Below are positions 26,239 through 35,916 of a stretch of DNA of 64,000 nt, in pieces (position 1 is the first letter of the stretch; each line of letters opens with the position of its first letter). The stretch is from Schaalia vaccimaxillae DSM 15804. Lineage in GTDB: Bacteria; Actinomycetota; Actinomycetes; Actinomycetales; Actinomycetaceae. The translations under genes were made by a program, and so were the position numbers. The DNA lies in NCBI RefSeq assembly GCF_000420425.1, contig NZ_ATUX01000006.1:310001-374000 (forward strand), written 5' to 3'. The notes below the pieces were generated by a model that saw only the letters and a program-made list of their open reading frames with translations, had not been told where the DNA came from and did no database searches.

Positions 26239-26910
26239 TTAACCCTGAGACGACGAGTTGTTCTTCGTCAGAAGCGAATCAATGACCCGCGCGTTAATGG
26301 GGCGAAAGAAGCCTGCAATGGGCCCAACCATCAACATACACACCACTGTTCCAACCCCGGCGACGCCGCCCAATAGAAAACCAAGAAGGATGAAGATTGC
26401 GTCGGTCACGACTCGTACAAGAGCAAAAGAGGCGTGGAGCTTATCCGCTGCGACAACGGATACGAGATCGTTAGGGCCCGTGCCTGCGTCCGATTCAATA
26501 ACGAAGGACATGCCGTAAGCCAAAAGGACACATCCGACAACCAACATATCCACCCTCATCAGCAATGATTCTTGATCGTCCAGAAGAGTGGCGAGCAATG
26601 CATTCCAGCCATCGATGATAGGTCCACCTGCAAACATGCAGACAAAAGTTCCGATCTTGACGTAGCTGCGATCGATGAAGAGCAACGCGGCGATAATGAG
26701 GAAACATACGGCAACGTGGATGCGTCCGTGAGTCAGGAATGACCATCCTGTAGCACTGTGGAGTCCGCGGAACAAGCCTTGGACAGCGACGTTAAAAGGA
26801 TCTGCTCCCAGGTTCGATCGAAGGAAGAACACCACACCGAGATGGGCAACGGTGAGGCCAATCATCAGCAGGATCAGACGAATGCCCATTTCAACCGGGG
26901 AACGTTTCAT
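26239..26910 (-). CDS. YczE/YitT-type membrane protein
   Basis: 223 residues with five to six transmembrane helices and the repeated small-residue motifs LGADPFNVAVQGL and AGTGPNDLVSVV, typical of the YczE/YyaS/YitT family (DUF161-like). Function is not established for the family; some members are proposed transporters or regulators. It is transcribed against the cydAB operon and divergently from cydD, so it interrupts the cydABDC block. No operon partner on this strand. Confidence 0.75.
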   Translation of the reverse strand: MKRSPVEMGIRLILLMIGLTVAHLGVVFFLRSNLGADPFNVAVQGLFRGLHSATGWSFLTHGRIHVAVCFLIIAALLFIDRSYVKIGTFVCMFAGGPIIDGWNALLATLLDDQESLLMRVDMLVVGCVLLAYGMSFVIESDAGTGPNDLVSVVAADKLHASFALVRVVTDAIFILLGFLLGGVAGVGTVVCMLMVGPIAGFFRPINARVIDSLLTKNNSSSQG

Positions 26911-27023
26911 AGAGGTAACCTCGGCACATTTACCAAGATGGTGGCCCCCATTTGATTACAAACTCAAACGCATCTACTGGGACCATCGACCCACCACAGC
27001 CACGAAGCTGGCAGAATAGGCGG

Positions 27024-28862
27024 GTGCGTCCATTCGATCCGCGTCTCCTGCGTTACGCCCACTCCGCCCGCAAGCACATCGTGCTCAGCGCAGGCTTGGG
27101 TTTACTCACGGCCATCCTTGTTATCACCCAAGCCTTGTTAATTTCCTGGTCTGTGTCGCCCATCATCACAGGCGAAGCAACCTTGAGCGATGTACTGACA
27201 TTGATCTGGATTCTGTTGGCAGTGGCGACTCTACGGGCCCTCACCGTGACATTGCGTGAGGCCACATCACACAAAGCTGCAGATCGAGCCATTCGTGAGC
27301 TACGAGCAGCAGTTATCGACCGCACCGAAGCGCTAGGCCCACGATGGAGAGCCGTTAATGGAGCTGACAGCACCACGCTCATCACCCGCGGTTTAGATGA
27401 CTTGTCTCCCTACTTCGTGAAGTTTTTACCGCAGCTTTTCCTCTTTGTCACGGTTACTCCCCTGGCCCTATTGACCATTCTCATCTTGGATTTCTGGTCA
27501 GCGTTGATCGCGGCCCTCGTCATTCCACTGATTCCCATATTCATGGTCCTCATCGGTCGCTTCACTCAAGAGTCCTCGCGGGCGAAACTGGCAGCAATGG
27601 AACGCCTTGGATCCCAACTCCTCGACCTCATGGCAGGCCTGCCTACCTTACGTGGATTAGGCCGAGAAGACGGGCCAAAGACCCACCTCAAAAAATTAGG
27701 GCACGACAGTACCCGCACAACAATGTCAACCTTGTCTGTGGCGTTCCTGTCCGGCGGCGTCCTTGAATTCCTGTCCACTCTTTCGGTTGCTCTCGTTGCC
27801 GTCGAAGTCGGCATGCGCATGGTGTCCGGACACATCCCGCTGACCATTGGCCTCGCCGTCATCATGTTGGCACCGGAAGTTTTTGAACCCATACGCCAAG
27901 TTGGAACGCAGTTTCACGCATCCGCAAACGGTATTACCGCCGCGCAATCTGCCTTCGACATTATCGAAACTCCCCTACCGGGCACCGCCGCAGATTCATC
28001 TGAGGCATCCGAAACTTCCTATGCGTCCACGCCCAAGTCCGGCCTAGCTGGCAGTCACGAAGATCAAGGGAAGACTCCTGCTCCTCGCATTGACGAAACC
28101 GTCATTAGATTCGCCGACGTCAGTGTGGCGGCCCGCGGAGCCTGGGCTCCCTGGCGTCTCCAGGCTCAGATACAGCCCGGCTCCATCACCGCCCTCGTCG
28201 GCCCCTCGGGCGCAGGAAAAACAACAACTGTCATGACTGTGCTGGGAGTCGAACCCACGACGCGCGGAACCATCCAACTGATTAAGGAAGATGGGTCAAT
28301 AGTCGATCTGAAGAACGTGGACCGAGCCTCCTGGTGGGAACAGATCACCTGGGTGCCTCAGTCCCCCACGATTGTGCCCGGAACGCTTTTGGAAAATCTC
28401 AATGTCACAAGTTTGAATGACAGGCTTGAAAAAGCAGCCGAAGCCACAGGATTCGCCGAAGTCGTCTCGTCATTGAAAGAGGGCTGGTATACACGTGTTG
28501 GTATGGGTGGCGTCGGCTTATCAGTTGGACAACGTCAGCGTCTTGCTCTGACAAGAGCGCTTGTGGCCGACCGTCCGCTTGTCATCCTCGATGAACCAAC
28601 TGCCCATTTGGATGCACTCTCTGAAGAAGTTGTCTTGGACGCAATCCGTTCCCTTCACGCTCAAGGACGCACAGTCATCGTAATTGCCCATCGCCAGGCA
28701 GTAGTTGCTTTGGCTCACCAACGCATCGAAATCGTCTCCAAAGCTGCCAGTTCACAGGATCTTGAGTCATACCCTCAGCTCACTACCCAGAAACGGGAAT
28801 CGAACGTTGAGGTGACAACTCCAGGACTGCTGGACGAGACACAGATGGAGGACGCTCGATGA
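27024..28862 (+). CDS. cydD: Thiol reductant ABC exporter subunit CydD
   Basis: About 612 residues from GTG 27024 (MRPFDPRLLRYA); a longer frame to TTG 26952 lacks typical sequence. The N-terminal half is a six-helix exporter domain; the C-terminal half is an ATPase with Walker A GPSGAGKTT, signature LSVGQRQRLALTRAL and Walker B LVILDEPTAHLD. With CydC it exports glutathione/cysteine-type thiols or binds haem and is needed to assemble cytochrome bd. A Ser/Pro-rich linker of about 40 residues joins the domains. It overlaps cydC by ATGA. Confidence 0.9.
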   Translation: MRPFDPRLLRYAHSARKHIVLSAGLGLLTAILVITQALLISWSVSPIITGEATLSDVLTLIWILLAVATLRALTVTLREATSHKAADRAIRELRAAVIDRTEALGPRWRAVNGADSTTLITRGLDDLSPYFVKFLPQLFLFVTVTPLALLTILILDFWSALIAALVIPLIPIFMVLIGRFTQESSRAKLAAMERLGSQLLDLMAGLPTLRGLGREDGPKTHLKKLGHDSTRTTMSTLSVAFLSGGVLEFLSTLSVALVAVEVGMRMVSGHIPLTIGLAVIMLAPEVFEPIRQVGTQFHASANGITAAQSAFDIIETPLPGTAADSSEASETSYASTPKSGLAGSHEDQGKTPAPRIDETVIRFADVSVAARGAWAPWRLQAQIQPGSITALVGPSGAGKTTTVMTVLGVEPTTRGTIQLIKEDGSIVDLKNVDRASWWEQITWVPQSPTIVPGTLLENLNVTSLNDRLEKAAEATGFAEVVSSLKEGWYTRVGMGGVGLSVGQRQRLALTRALVADRPLVILDEPTAHLDALSEEVVLDAIRSLHAQGRTVIVIAHRQAVVALAHQRIEIVSKAASSQDLESYPQLTTQKRESNVEVTTPGLLDETQMEDAR

Positions 28863-30616
28863 CGCTTTTCCTTACACGACAAGAAAAACAGTCTCTGCGT
28901 CGCATTGTCGCCATGCTGGATGTGGACCGACGCGGTTTTATCCTTTCCGTCATCCTGGGTTCTCTGGGCTTGGGGTCAGCCATTGCTCTGGGAGCCACTT
29001 CTGCTTGGCTCATCGCACGCGCCTCGCAAATGCCGCCGGTCATGTATCTGACAGTCGCAGCTACAGGAGTTCGCCTCTTCGGAGTTTCTCGGGCAGTCTT
29101 GCGCTACCTCCAAAGGCTGGCGAGTCATCGTGTTGCGCTGCGCGGAATGGATTCTCTACGCCAAAACCTTTATGCGGCCATTGCTTCGCGCAGAGTTGAT
29201 CGTGTCGCGACGCTTCGCCGAGGCGATCTGTTGGCGCGAACGGGACAAGACGTTGATGATGTGGGCGACCTCGTCGTCAAAACCCTGTTGCCCGCATGGA
29301 TGTCGGCCATTGTGGGCATCGGAGTTGTTGGTGGAATCACTTTAATATCCGTACCTGCTGGGCTGATCCTCGCCGGCTGCCTCGTCGTCGCGGGGATTGT
29401 GGCGCCTCTCCTATCAATGCGTTCAGCACGGGTTGCCCAGCAGGCTTTAACGCATGCACGATCCGAACTTTCTGCCACGACTATGGCAATCATGGATGGG
29501 GCAACCGAGTTACAGGTGTCGGGCATGATGCCATCTATGCGACAGTCAGTGGAATCAACCGAAGATGCCTTGACCGCAGCAACTGCTCGTTCGTCAAAAA
29601 TTGCTGGAATCGCCGCTGGTGTTGATCGTTTAGCGATGGGTATGGCGGTGGTAGGCGCGCTTCTCGTAGGGATTCCTCCCACGACCTCGGGCGCCCTCGC
29701 GGCAGTTTTGCTTGCAGTCTTGGTACTCACTCCCCTGTCGTCATTCGAAGGAACAGCAGAGTTGGGGCCCGCCGCAGCTCAGCTGGTTCGTTCAGCAGCC
29801 GCGGCGCAACGGATCGACGAATTACTAGGCGATGAAGATCTAATGGTCACCCATGCGGTACCTGAAAGTTCTGAAGGCTCTGTCATCATCGCTGACAATC
29901 TTGCTATCGGTTGGCCTTCAGGACCAACCATCGCCGAGGATATTCATATGCGGATCACACCTGGCAGCCGCATCGCCCTCGTCGGACCGTCTGGCATTGG
30001 CAAGACGACGCTGGCTATGACTCTCGCAGGTCTGATTCCTCCCAAGTCCGGCACAGTAACGATCAACGGCGTCGATGCTTGGGGAGCTAGCCGTGCTGAT
30101 GTGTCCTCTCATGTGACTGTGACTGCCGAGGACGCCCACATTTTCGCTGCTAGCGTCTATGAGAACTTGCGCGTGGCTCGCGCTGATCTATCACGGGATG
30201 AAGCCAGGAATCTCGTTGTTCAAGCAGGATTGGGCCCGTGGCTCGAGGCGTTGCCCGATGGGTTGGATACGTCCGTTGGCTCGGGTGGCACCACGGTGTC
30301 AGGCGGAGAACGGCGCCGTCTCCTCATGGCGCGCGCTATGGCTGCTCCCGCACCTTTAATGCTGGTTGACGAGGCCGGAGAGCACTTGGATGGTCCTACT
30401 GCGGATGCACTGGTCACTACTCTCTTAAGCGGAGATGACGATCACGGCGTGCTGGTGATTACGCATCGCCTTTCTGCCCTCGATTCGGCTGACGAAGTCG
30501 TGGTGTTGGACCGCCCCCAAGGATCAGTGGCGCGTATCGTTGATCGAGGTTCGCACCGTGACATTATTTCGCGTAGTTCCGGGTATGAATGGGCTGTACA
30601 GCAGGAGGACTTATGA
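28859..30616 (+). CDS. cydC: Thiol reductant ABC exporter subunit CydC
   Basis: 585 residues with the same exporter plus ATPase layout: Walker A GPSGIGKTT, signature VSGGERRRLLMARAM and a Walker B-like LMLVDEAGEHLD. The linker is short. It forms the heterodimer with CydD needed for cytochrome bd maturation. Overlaps cydD by ATGA and the downstream histidine kinase by ATGA, so the three are translationally coupled. Confidence 0.9.
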   Translation: MTLFLTRQEKQSLRRIVAMLDVDRRGFILSVILGSLGLGSAIALGATSAWLIARASQMPPVMYLTVAATGVRLFGVSRAVLRYLQRLASHRVALRGMDSLRQNLYAAIASRRVDRVATLRRGDLLARTGQDVDDVGDLVVKTLLPAWMSAIVGIGVVGGITLISVPAGLILAGCLVVAGIVAPLLSMRSARVAQQALTHARSELSATTMAIMDGATELQVSGMMPSMRQSVESTEDALTAATARSSKIAGIAAGVDRLAMGMAVVGALLVGIPPTTSGALAAVLLAVLVLTPLSSFEGTAELGPAAAQLVRSAAAAQRIDELLGDEDLMVTHAVPESSEGSVIIADNLAIGWPSGPTIAEDIHMRITPGSRIALVGPSGIGKTTLAMTLAGLIPPKSGTVTINGVDAWGASRADVSSHVTVTAEDAHIFAASVYENLRVARADLSRDEARNLVVQAGLGPWLEALPDGLDTSVGSGGTTVSGGERRRLLMARAMAAPAPLMLVDEAGEHLDGPTADALVTTLLSGDDDHGVLVITHRLSALDSADEVVVLDRPQGSVARIVDRGSHRDIISRSSGYEWAVQQEDL

Positions 30617-32256
30617 GTCCGGAACGGACAGATCTCACTCTTCTTCGGGCCGCACTGGGATTGACAGCTACCCTCGACCTCGAGGCCGCACTGCGTAGCT
30701 TTGTTGATCGTGCTTGTGCATTGACCGGAGCTCCTCACGGCGCTCTTGCCGTGCTGGATACGTGGGGCGCGACAACAATGCTCATTGAGCATCACGATGG
30801 AGATAGTTCAGCAGATCCCCCAGCTGTCCTCATCCATGAGATTCCGCGCAACACTCACCTCTTGGTTAATTCTCCCTCAGATGTGACCGACTTCGACGTA
30901 CCGGAAGATGCTCCCGCGTTTCTGGGCACTTCCGTCCTCGTCCACGAACAGGTTTACGGGCGCCTCTATCTGACCGGTAAGCCAGGAGGCTTCACCGCTT
31001 CTGACATTGCTGTTTTGTCGGCATTGGCTCCCGCTGCCGGTATTGCTGTGGAGAATGCGCACTTGTATGCGGACTCTAAGCGGACAGAGAAATGGATCTC
31101 AGCCTCTCAATCTTTGACAACAACCATGCTCGAAGGCGCCGACGAGGAAGAGGCGCTGGAATTAATTGCTAGAACCGTTCGCGAAGTATCGCGGGCCGAT
31201 ACAGCAATCATTGTTCTGCCCTCAATCGGTGACATGTGGGCCGCAGAAATTACCGACGGATTCAAAGCTGGCGAATTGTTAGGAGTGGTTTTTCCTCCAC
31301 AGGGACGAGCCATGTCGGTCTTAAATGAAGGCACGGGCATGATTGTCGATTCAATGGCTCGCGCCCAGACGATGCGAGTTCCGGAATTAGCTGAATTCGG
31401 CCCAGCCCTGTATGCCCCATTGCGGTCGCGCGGTCACTCCTCTGGTGTTCTCATTCTTTTGCGCAAGATTGGGTCTCACGAGTTTGATATTTCAGAATTG
31501 TCGTTGGCTGAGTCTTTGGCTTCGCAGGCCACTCTTGCTTTGGAGTTGGCGTCGGCTCGTCACGCCGAGGACGTGGCTTCTCTCTTGGACGAGCGTGACC
31601 GCATTGGCCGAGACCTGCACGACTTTGCGATTCAGCAGCTCTTTGCAACAGGGATGCATCTGGATGCAGCTAAACAGCACATAACCTCTGGGAATGTTGA
31701 CCCTGATTCCATCGTCGACATGCTCGACCGGTCCCTAGCCTCTATCGACGAAGCTGTTAAACAGATTCGCGCCATCGTCCACCACCTCAAAGAGAGAGAT
31801 CAAGAGGTGGGCCTGGTCGAGCGTATTCGACGCGAAGCCTCACTGACTCGCTGGGTGATGGGATATGCACCGTCCCTGCTGATCACCTTGGACGGGCGCC
31901 CCATCAACGAGGACGAGGGCGAGGAACCCGCTGCGATCGATGACTTAGATAGTCGAGTCGACGCTGACCTGTGCGATGACATCGTGGCGGTGGTCAGGGA
32001 AGGGCTATCGAACATTGGACGCCATGCCCATTCAACGGCTGCAGCTGTGAAGGTGGATGTATCGGGTCGGCTCTCGCAAGGCAAGGTTTCGGTGCGCATC
32101 GCAGATGATGGTCGAGGTATTGATCCCGATCGCACCCGTAACTCTGGACTTGGAAATATGGCAGAGAGGGCCCGTATGCACGGCGGCACTTTCTCTCTAG
32201 GCCCAGGGATTGGTGGAGCCGGCACAGAACTCCACTGGCAGGCACCCCTGATCTGA
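30613..32256 (+). CDS. GAF-domain sensor histidine kinase (DevS/NarX-type)
   Basis: 547 residues, soluble: two GAF domains (about 10-160 and 175-325), then the HisKA_3 dimerisation helix with the phospho-acceptor in RIGRDLHDF (His ~336), and an HATPase_c domain with VREGLSNIGRHAHS (N box) and ADDGRGID plus SGLGNMAERA (G boxes). This is the DevS/DosS layout, and in mycobacteria GAF-A of that family senses O2/CO/NO via haem; whether this GAF binds haem cannot be told. The coupling to cydDC suggests control of respiration. A matching NarL-type regulator gene lies 6 kb away beyond two fucosidase genes. Confidence 0.88.
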   Translation: MSPERTDLTLLRAALGLTATLDLEAALRSFVDRACALTGAPHGALAVLDTWGATTMLIEHHDGDSSADPPAVLIHEIPRNTHLLVNSPSDVTDFDVPEDAPAFLGTSVLVHEQVYGRLYLTGKPGGFTASDIAVLSALAPAAGIAVENAHLYADSKRTEKWISASQSLTTTMLEGADEEEALELIARTVREVSRADTAIIVLPSIGDMWAAEITDGFKAGELLGVVFPPQGRAMSVLNEGTGMIVDSMARAQTMRVPELAEFGPALYAPLRSRGHSSGVLILLRKIGSHEFDISELSLAESLASQATLALELASARHAEDVASLLDERDRIGRDLHDFAIQQLFATGMHLDAAKQHITSGNVDPDSIVDMLDRSLASIDEAVKQIRAIVHHLKERDQEVGLVERIRREASLTRWVMGYAPSLLITLDGRPINEDEGEEPAAIDDLDSRVDADLCDDIVAVVREGLSNIGRHAHSTAAAVKVDVSGRLSQGKVSVRIADDGRGIDPDRTRNSGLGNMAERARMHGGTFSLGPGIGGAGTELHWQAPLI

Positions 32257-32276
32257 GTCCACTCCATCGGGCAATG

Positions 32277-32321
32277 AAAGTGGGCCCCGGCTAAGCTCAA
32301 TTGCTCTCCGGAGCCCACTTT
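32277..32321. terminator. Bidirectional hairpin between kinase and fucosidase genes
   Basis: AAAGTGGGC(c)CCGG and CCGG(a)GCCCACTTT pair over 13 bp across a 17-base loop. It separates two convergent genes; U-run is short on both sides. Confidence 0.7.
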
Positions 32322-32364
32322 GACCCAACCCGCCTCGCCTACTGGCAGGTTGTGGCAATCACCG

Positions 32365-35300
32365 TCAGTTGTTCCTCATTCTCCTTCTGGTAGTTAGTGC
32401 AAGTCCAGCAGCCATGAGGACACCGGACAAGACGATGACATCACTGGTATTAGTTCCTGTGGCTGCAAGTCCTTTTCGAGTCTTCGGACTTTTACCTTTT
32501 CCACCATTTTTCCCGGTATCGAAAGGTGCGTGTTGCACATCCTTCGCAGGTGGTGCAGTCTGTACAGACTGTCGGACGTTGACCGTCAGATCTGCCCGTG
32601 CAGAGATGCCACCCTGCCCATCCGCCAATTCGATGTGATGGGAGCCGACTTCGAAGTCGTTTGGAATCTGGAAGGCAAAGACCACTTTTCCATCGGCATC
32701 CGCTAGGGCATTTCCGATAGTTACAGGGGTCGAGTGGATTGTCGCTGTAATTGTTCGGCCAGCGATAAAGCCTTTTCCAGTGATATTCACCACCTCTCCC
32801 TGGCGCACCGTTGTCTTATCCAGTACTACCTCAGGTGGCCCAACGGGGTCCGGGTTTGGTGTGGGGTCCGGATCTGGTGCTGGGTCAGAAGGAGGATTCG
32901 ACTTAACATGAATTTCGATGATTCCCGATTCTGCACTTCCCAGACGATTCGTGGCGCGAAGCATCACCGATGCCCCGTCATAGGTTTTATCGACCGTCAG
33001 CATGAGCACATCCGAGTTCGCCGATTCGATGGCAGTCCATTGAGATTCGCCACCACGCTTGAGGAACCATTGGAGTTCGGGTTCAGGTGAACCTGTAATC
33101 CGTTGATCAGCCGCGAGCATAACCAAGAGCATTGCTTTCTCAGGAACCCATACGGTGCGGGACTGCGCATCACCGGCAGTCTCCATCTCATGGGAGTCCG
33201 ACAACGGTTCAAGGGCACCGATAGTCGGTGCCTCATCAGTAGTGAGGGACTTACCAAACACTTCAACTTCGGCAAGGGTCAACTCACGGTCAGCGCCAGG
33301 TAGAATCACCCGAACGAAACGACCTTTGGCGCCTTCAAAGTCGATTGACGACGGATATCCACCGATTCCGTCAACCTTTTTTGCGATGACCCCATCCATC
33401 CCGATGAATGTGCCCGGATCGACCTGTCCCGCTAGATCTTCCTCAGAGATAACCACCCAGAAGTCTTTTAGTCGTTCACTGCACGAGACAGTGGCACCGC
33501 ACATGTCCTGGGCGTCGCGATTCCACACATTAATGTCATTGATGAGGTACTGGTCCCCCAAATCAACCTGCCACCAAGGGGAATCCTGCAGAGCAGTGTG
33601 ACTAACGGATGCATTGTCCCACCGGCCGTCCGTATTCCCATCGTTAGCACGTTCAGGCGTGCCCTGCCAGGCGGTGCTACTTTGTGAAGATGCTTTCCCC
33701 AACGCAAGGTTCTCGAAAGCAGGCTTGACGTTAAGAACGGCCCATGATGAGGTCGATTTCCCGGCCGGATTAGTCGCCACCGCATAATACGAGGCTCCGT
33801 CATCGGCGAGTTTGGCGGTAATCGATAACATCGCAGAGGTCTCACCATCAATTGGTTGTCCCTGCTGTTGTCCAGCGCTGACCTTGTACCACTGGTAACC
33901 GGGCGTTGGCCGACCCGAAGCACCTGCAAAGAAATCGACCTCTTCTCCATCCCGTGCAGTGTTGTTCTGGGGTTGTGTGTGGAAAGTGGGTGCCTGGGTC
34001 TCTTGCTTCTTTTCGTAGGCAACCACACGAATCCGCAAGTTACGAATCTGCACTGGGTCGGCATAGTACGAGGGATCGGCTCGTTCAACACGAATCCTTG
34101 TCACGGTATTGGCCGGCAGAGTTAATCCATCTCCAAACTCGCTTGCCATAAGTTCTGTCCCGGTCAGCACGACCTCGTGGTCCCCAAAGGTCACTCGATA
34201 CTTAGCGTTGTGTGCATTGTCGGACTCAAACTCACCGCTGATTTTCAGGGTGACATCTTCGTAGGAGGTCGTACGATCAACAACGTATCCGTCAAAAGCC
34301 ATCGCACCGGCAGAGCGTTTCGGACTTGTGCGGGGGTAGATTTGTTCTCCGCTGAATTCTGCGGTTCCAGAGGAGAGTTCGACGGTGTTGCTGGGAAGAT
34401 ACTTCGGTTCGGAATCAAGAGCAACTTTGATGACCGGACGTAATTCATCAGGAGACTCTCCGCTGAGATTGACCTTCAGGCTCGTGCCTTCCTGTGTGAA
34501 ATTAAGGGGTGTACCAGTACCATCAATGGTCACAGACGTAGCACGCGAAGCCAATCCGGGTAGCTCGATTTCCTGTCCATCCTGCCAACGTGTCGGGAAC
34601 AGGTACAACGCATGTCCCTTAGCCGTGATCCGTCCCCACGAGGGGATGGGGAACCATGTGGCACGGGCTCCTGTAATGGCATCAGGATGGCGTTTCATCC
34701 ATGCTCCGATACCATCGAGAACCTGCTGATCAAAGGTGTCGAATGAACCATCACCCTTGGGACCAATATTGAAGGCAAATTGGCCGCCGCCAGAGATCGT
34801 GGTCACTAAGCCGTTGATCGCCGTCCTCGTGGTGGGGATGATCCTCGACTCAGATCGATCTGCTTTGAAGGTCGAGCAGTAACTCCAGCACTGGGGGAAA
34901 ATTGACAGGATCGATTCCCACGGTCCCATCCGAAAATCCCTGGGAACCGCATTGTCTCCGCCAACCTCGAAATCTCCTTTGTCATTCCAAACGCGCGAGT
35001 TGAAAACGGTACCGGGCTGTTTGTCGTGGACCCACTTTGCCATTCGTTCGGACTGATCGCTGGTAGGGCCTCCCATGTCGAACCAGAATTCCGCAATCGG
35101 CCCATAGTTGGTCATCAGTTCATCGATCTGCGGTTTGATGACATTATTCATCATCTCTTCGCTGATCTGATTGACGTTCTGATAGGGTTCGGCCTCATGT
35201 TGAGTCCAGTCGATGATTGAGAAATAGAATGCGAGTTTGATGCCGATCCTGCCACATTCCTCGGACAGTTGTTTGATCGGATCCTTTCCAAAGGCAGTTT

Positions 35301-35766
35301 TCTTCACGATGTTGAAGTCGGTGGTCTTTGTATCCCACATAGCGAATCCGTCGTGATGCTTCGTCGTGATCATCACATACTTCATGCCTGCCTCTTTGGC
35401 AGTCCTGCAAACCTGAGCCGCATCCCACTTCTCAGCGGTCATCTTTGCAGCGTCGGCCAAGTATGCTTCATCGGAAATGTTCATCCACGCTTTGATCTGC
35501 TCTGGATATCCAATACGTTGAACTTTCCCTTCGTACCTGCCTTCATACATGGAGTAGACACCCCAGTGCATGAAGAGCCCAAACTGCAGGTCCTGCCAGT
35601 CTGAAATCTTTTGCACCGCGGATTTGGGAACTACTGCGGAGACGCCGGTAATGGTCTCAGAATCAGGGGAAGTCGGCGGTGCAGGATCTGCTGCCGCAGG
35701 AACGATGGAACTCATCGTTAGCGCTAACGCCGCTGCCACCCCCAAAAGGTTTCGTCTCAGTGTCAT
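32365..35766 (-). CDS. Cell-wall-anchored GH29 alpha-L-fucosidase, multidomain
   Basis: 1133 residues from ATG 35766, chosen because it begins a signal peptide (TLRRNLLGVAAALALTMSS ... AAADP). Domains in order: GH29 catalytic barrel (~45-400) with HWGVYS near the start and the nucleophile Asp in FWFDMGGP; beta-sandwich; Ig-like domain (APTFHTQPQ...); F5/8-type discoidin domain (NLALGKASSQSS to AEVEVFG), likely a fucose/galactose-binding CBM; second Ig-like domain; Pro/Asp-rich linker; a TIG/Big-like domain; then an LAATG sorting motif with hydrophobic helix and RRRMRNN tail, an LAxTG class sortase signal. It would remove fucose from host mucin or milk glycans at the cell surface. Tandem paralogue lies upstream. 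Confidence 0.92.
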   Translation of the reverse strand: MTLRRNLLGVAAALALTMSSIVPAAADPAPPTSPDSETITGVSAVVPKSAVQKISDWQDLQFGLFMHWGVYSMYEGRYEGKVQRIGYPEQIKAWMNISDEAYLADAAKMTAEKWDAAQVCRTAKEAGMKYVMITTKHHDGFAMWDTKTTDFNIVKKTAFGKDPIKQLSEECGRIGIKLAFYFSIIDWTQHEAEPYQNVNQISEEMMNNVIKPQIDELMTNYGPIAEFWFDMGGPTSDQSERMAKWVHDKQPGTVFNSRVWNDKGDFEVGGDNAVPRDFRMGPWESILSIFPQCWSYCSTFKADRSESRIIPTTRTAINGLVTTISGGGQFAFNIGPKGDGSFDTFDQQVLDGIGAWMKRHPDAITGARATWFPIPSWGRITAKGHALYLFPTRWQDGQEIELPGLASRATSVTIDGTGTPLNFTQEGTSLKVNLSGESPDELRPVIKVALDSEPKYLPSNTVELSSGTAEFSGEQIYPRTSPKRSAGAMAFDGYVVDRTTSYEDVTLKISGEFESDNAHNAKYRVTFGDHEVVLTGTELMASEFGDGLTLPANTVTRIRVERADPSYYADPVQIRNLRIRVVAYEKKQETQAPTFHTQPQNNTARDGEEVDFFAGASGRPTPGYQWYKVSAGQQQGQPIDGETSAMLSITAKLADDGASYYAVATNPAGKSTSSWAVLNVKPAFENLALGKASSQSSTAWQGTPERANDGNTDGRWDNASVSHTALQDSPWWQVDLGDQYLINDINVWNRDAQDMCGATVSCSERLKDFWVVISEEDLAGQVDPGTFIGMDGVIAKKVDGIGGYPSSIDFEGAKGRFVRVILPGADRELTLAEVEVFGKSLTTDEAPTIGALEPLSDSHEMETAGDAQSRTVWVPEKAMLLVMLAADQRITGSPEPELQWFLKRGGESQWTAIESANSDVLMLTVDKTYDGASVMLRATNRLGSAESGIIEIHVKSNPPSDPAPDPDPTPNPDPVGPPEVVLDKTTVRQGEVVNITGKGFIAGRTITATIHSTPVTIGNALADADGKVVFAFQIPNDFEVGSHHIELADGQGGISARADLTVNVRQSVQTAPPAKDVQHAPFDTGKNGGKGKSPKTRKGLAATGTNTSDVIVLSGVLMAAGLALTTRRRMRNN

Positions 35767-35870
35767 GGGACTGCCCTTCCGAAGAAACACAAGGTCGTGG
35801 ACTTCTTTGTCCAGGTTCTCATCTGCGAGAACACTTTGAGTTTCTCGATTTTTAGTAGAGGCCACACTTT

Positions 35871-35916
35871 GGTTACTAAATAATCAGGGAACCTTTAGGG
35901 TTTGCTAGTAACCCTA
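35871..35916. promoter_or_regulatory. Operator-like inverted repeats between fucosidase genes
   Basis: GGTTACTA (35871-35878) is complementary to TAGTAACC (35906-35913), and TAGGGTT (35896-35902) to AACCCTA (35910-35916). They overlap the stop of the upstream fucosidase and lie ~105 bases before the ATG of the next. Either a regulator site or a weak terminator; undecided. Confidence 0.4.
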
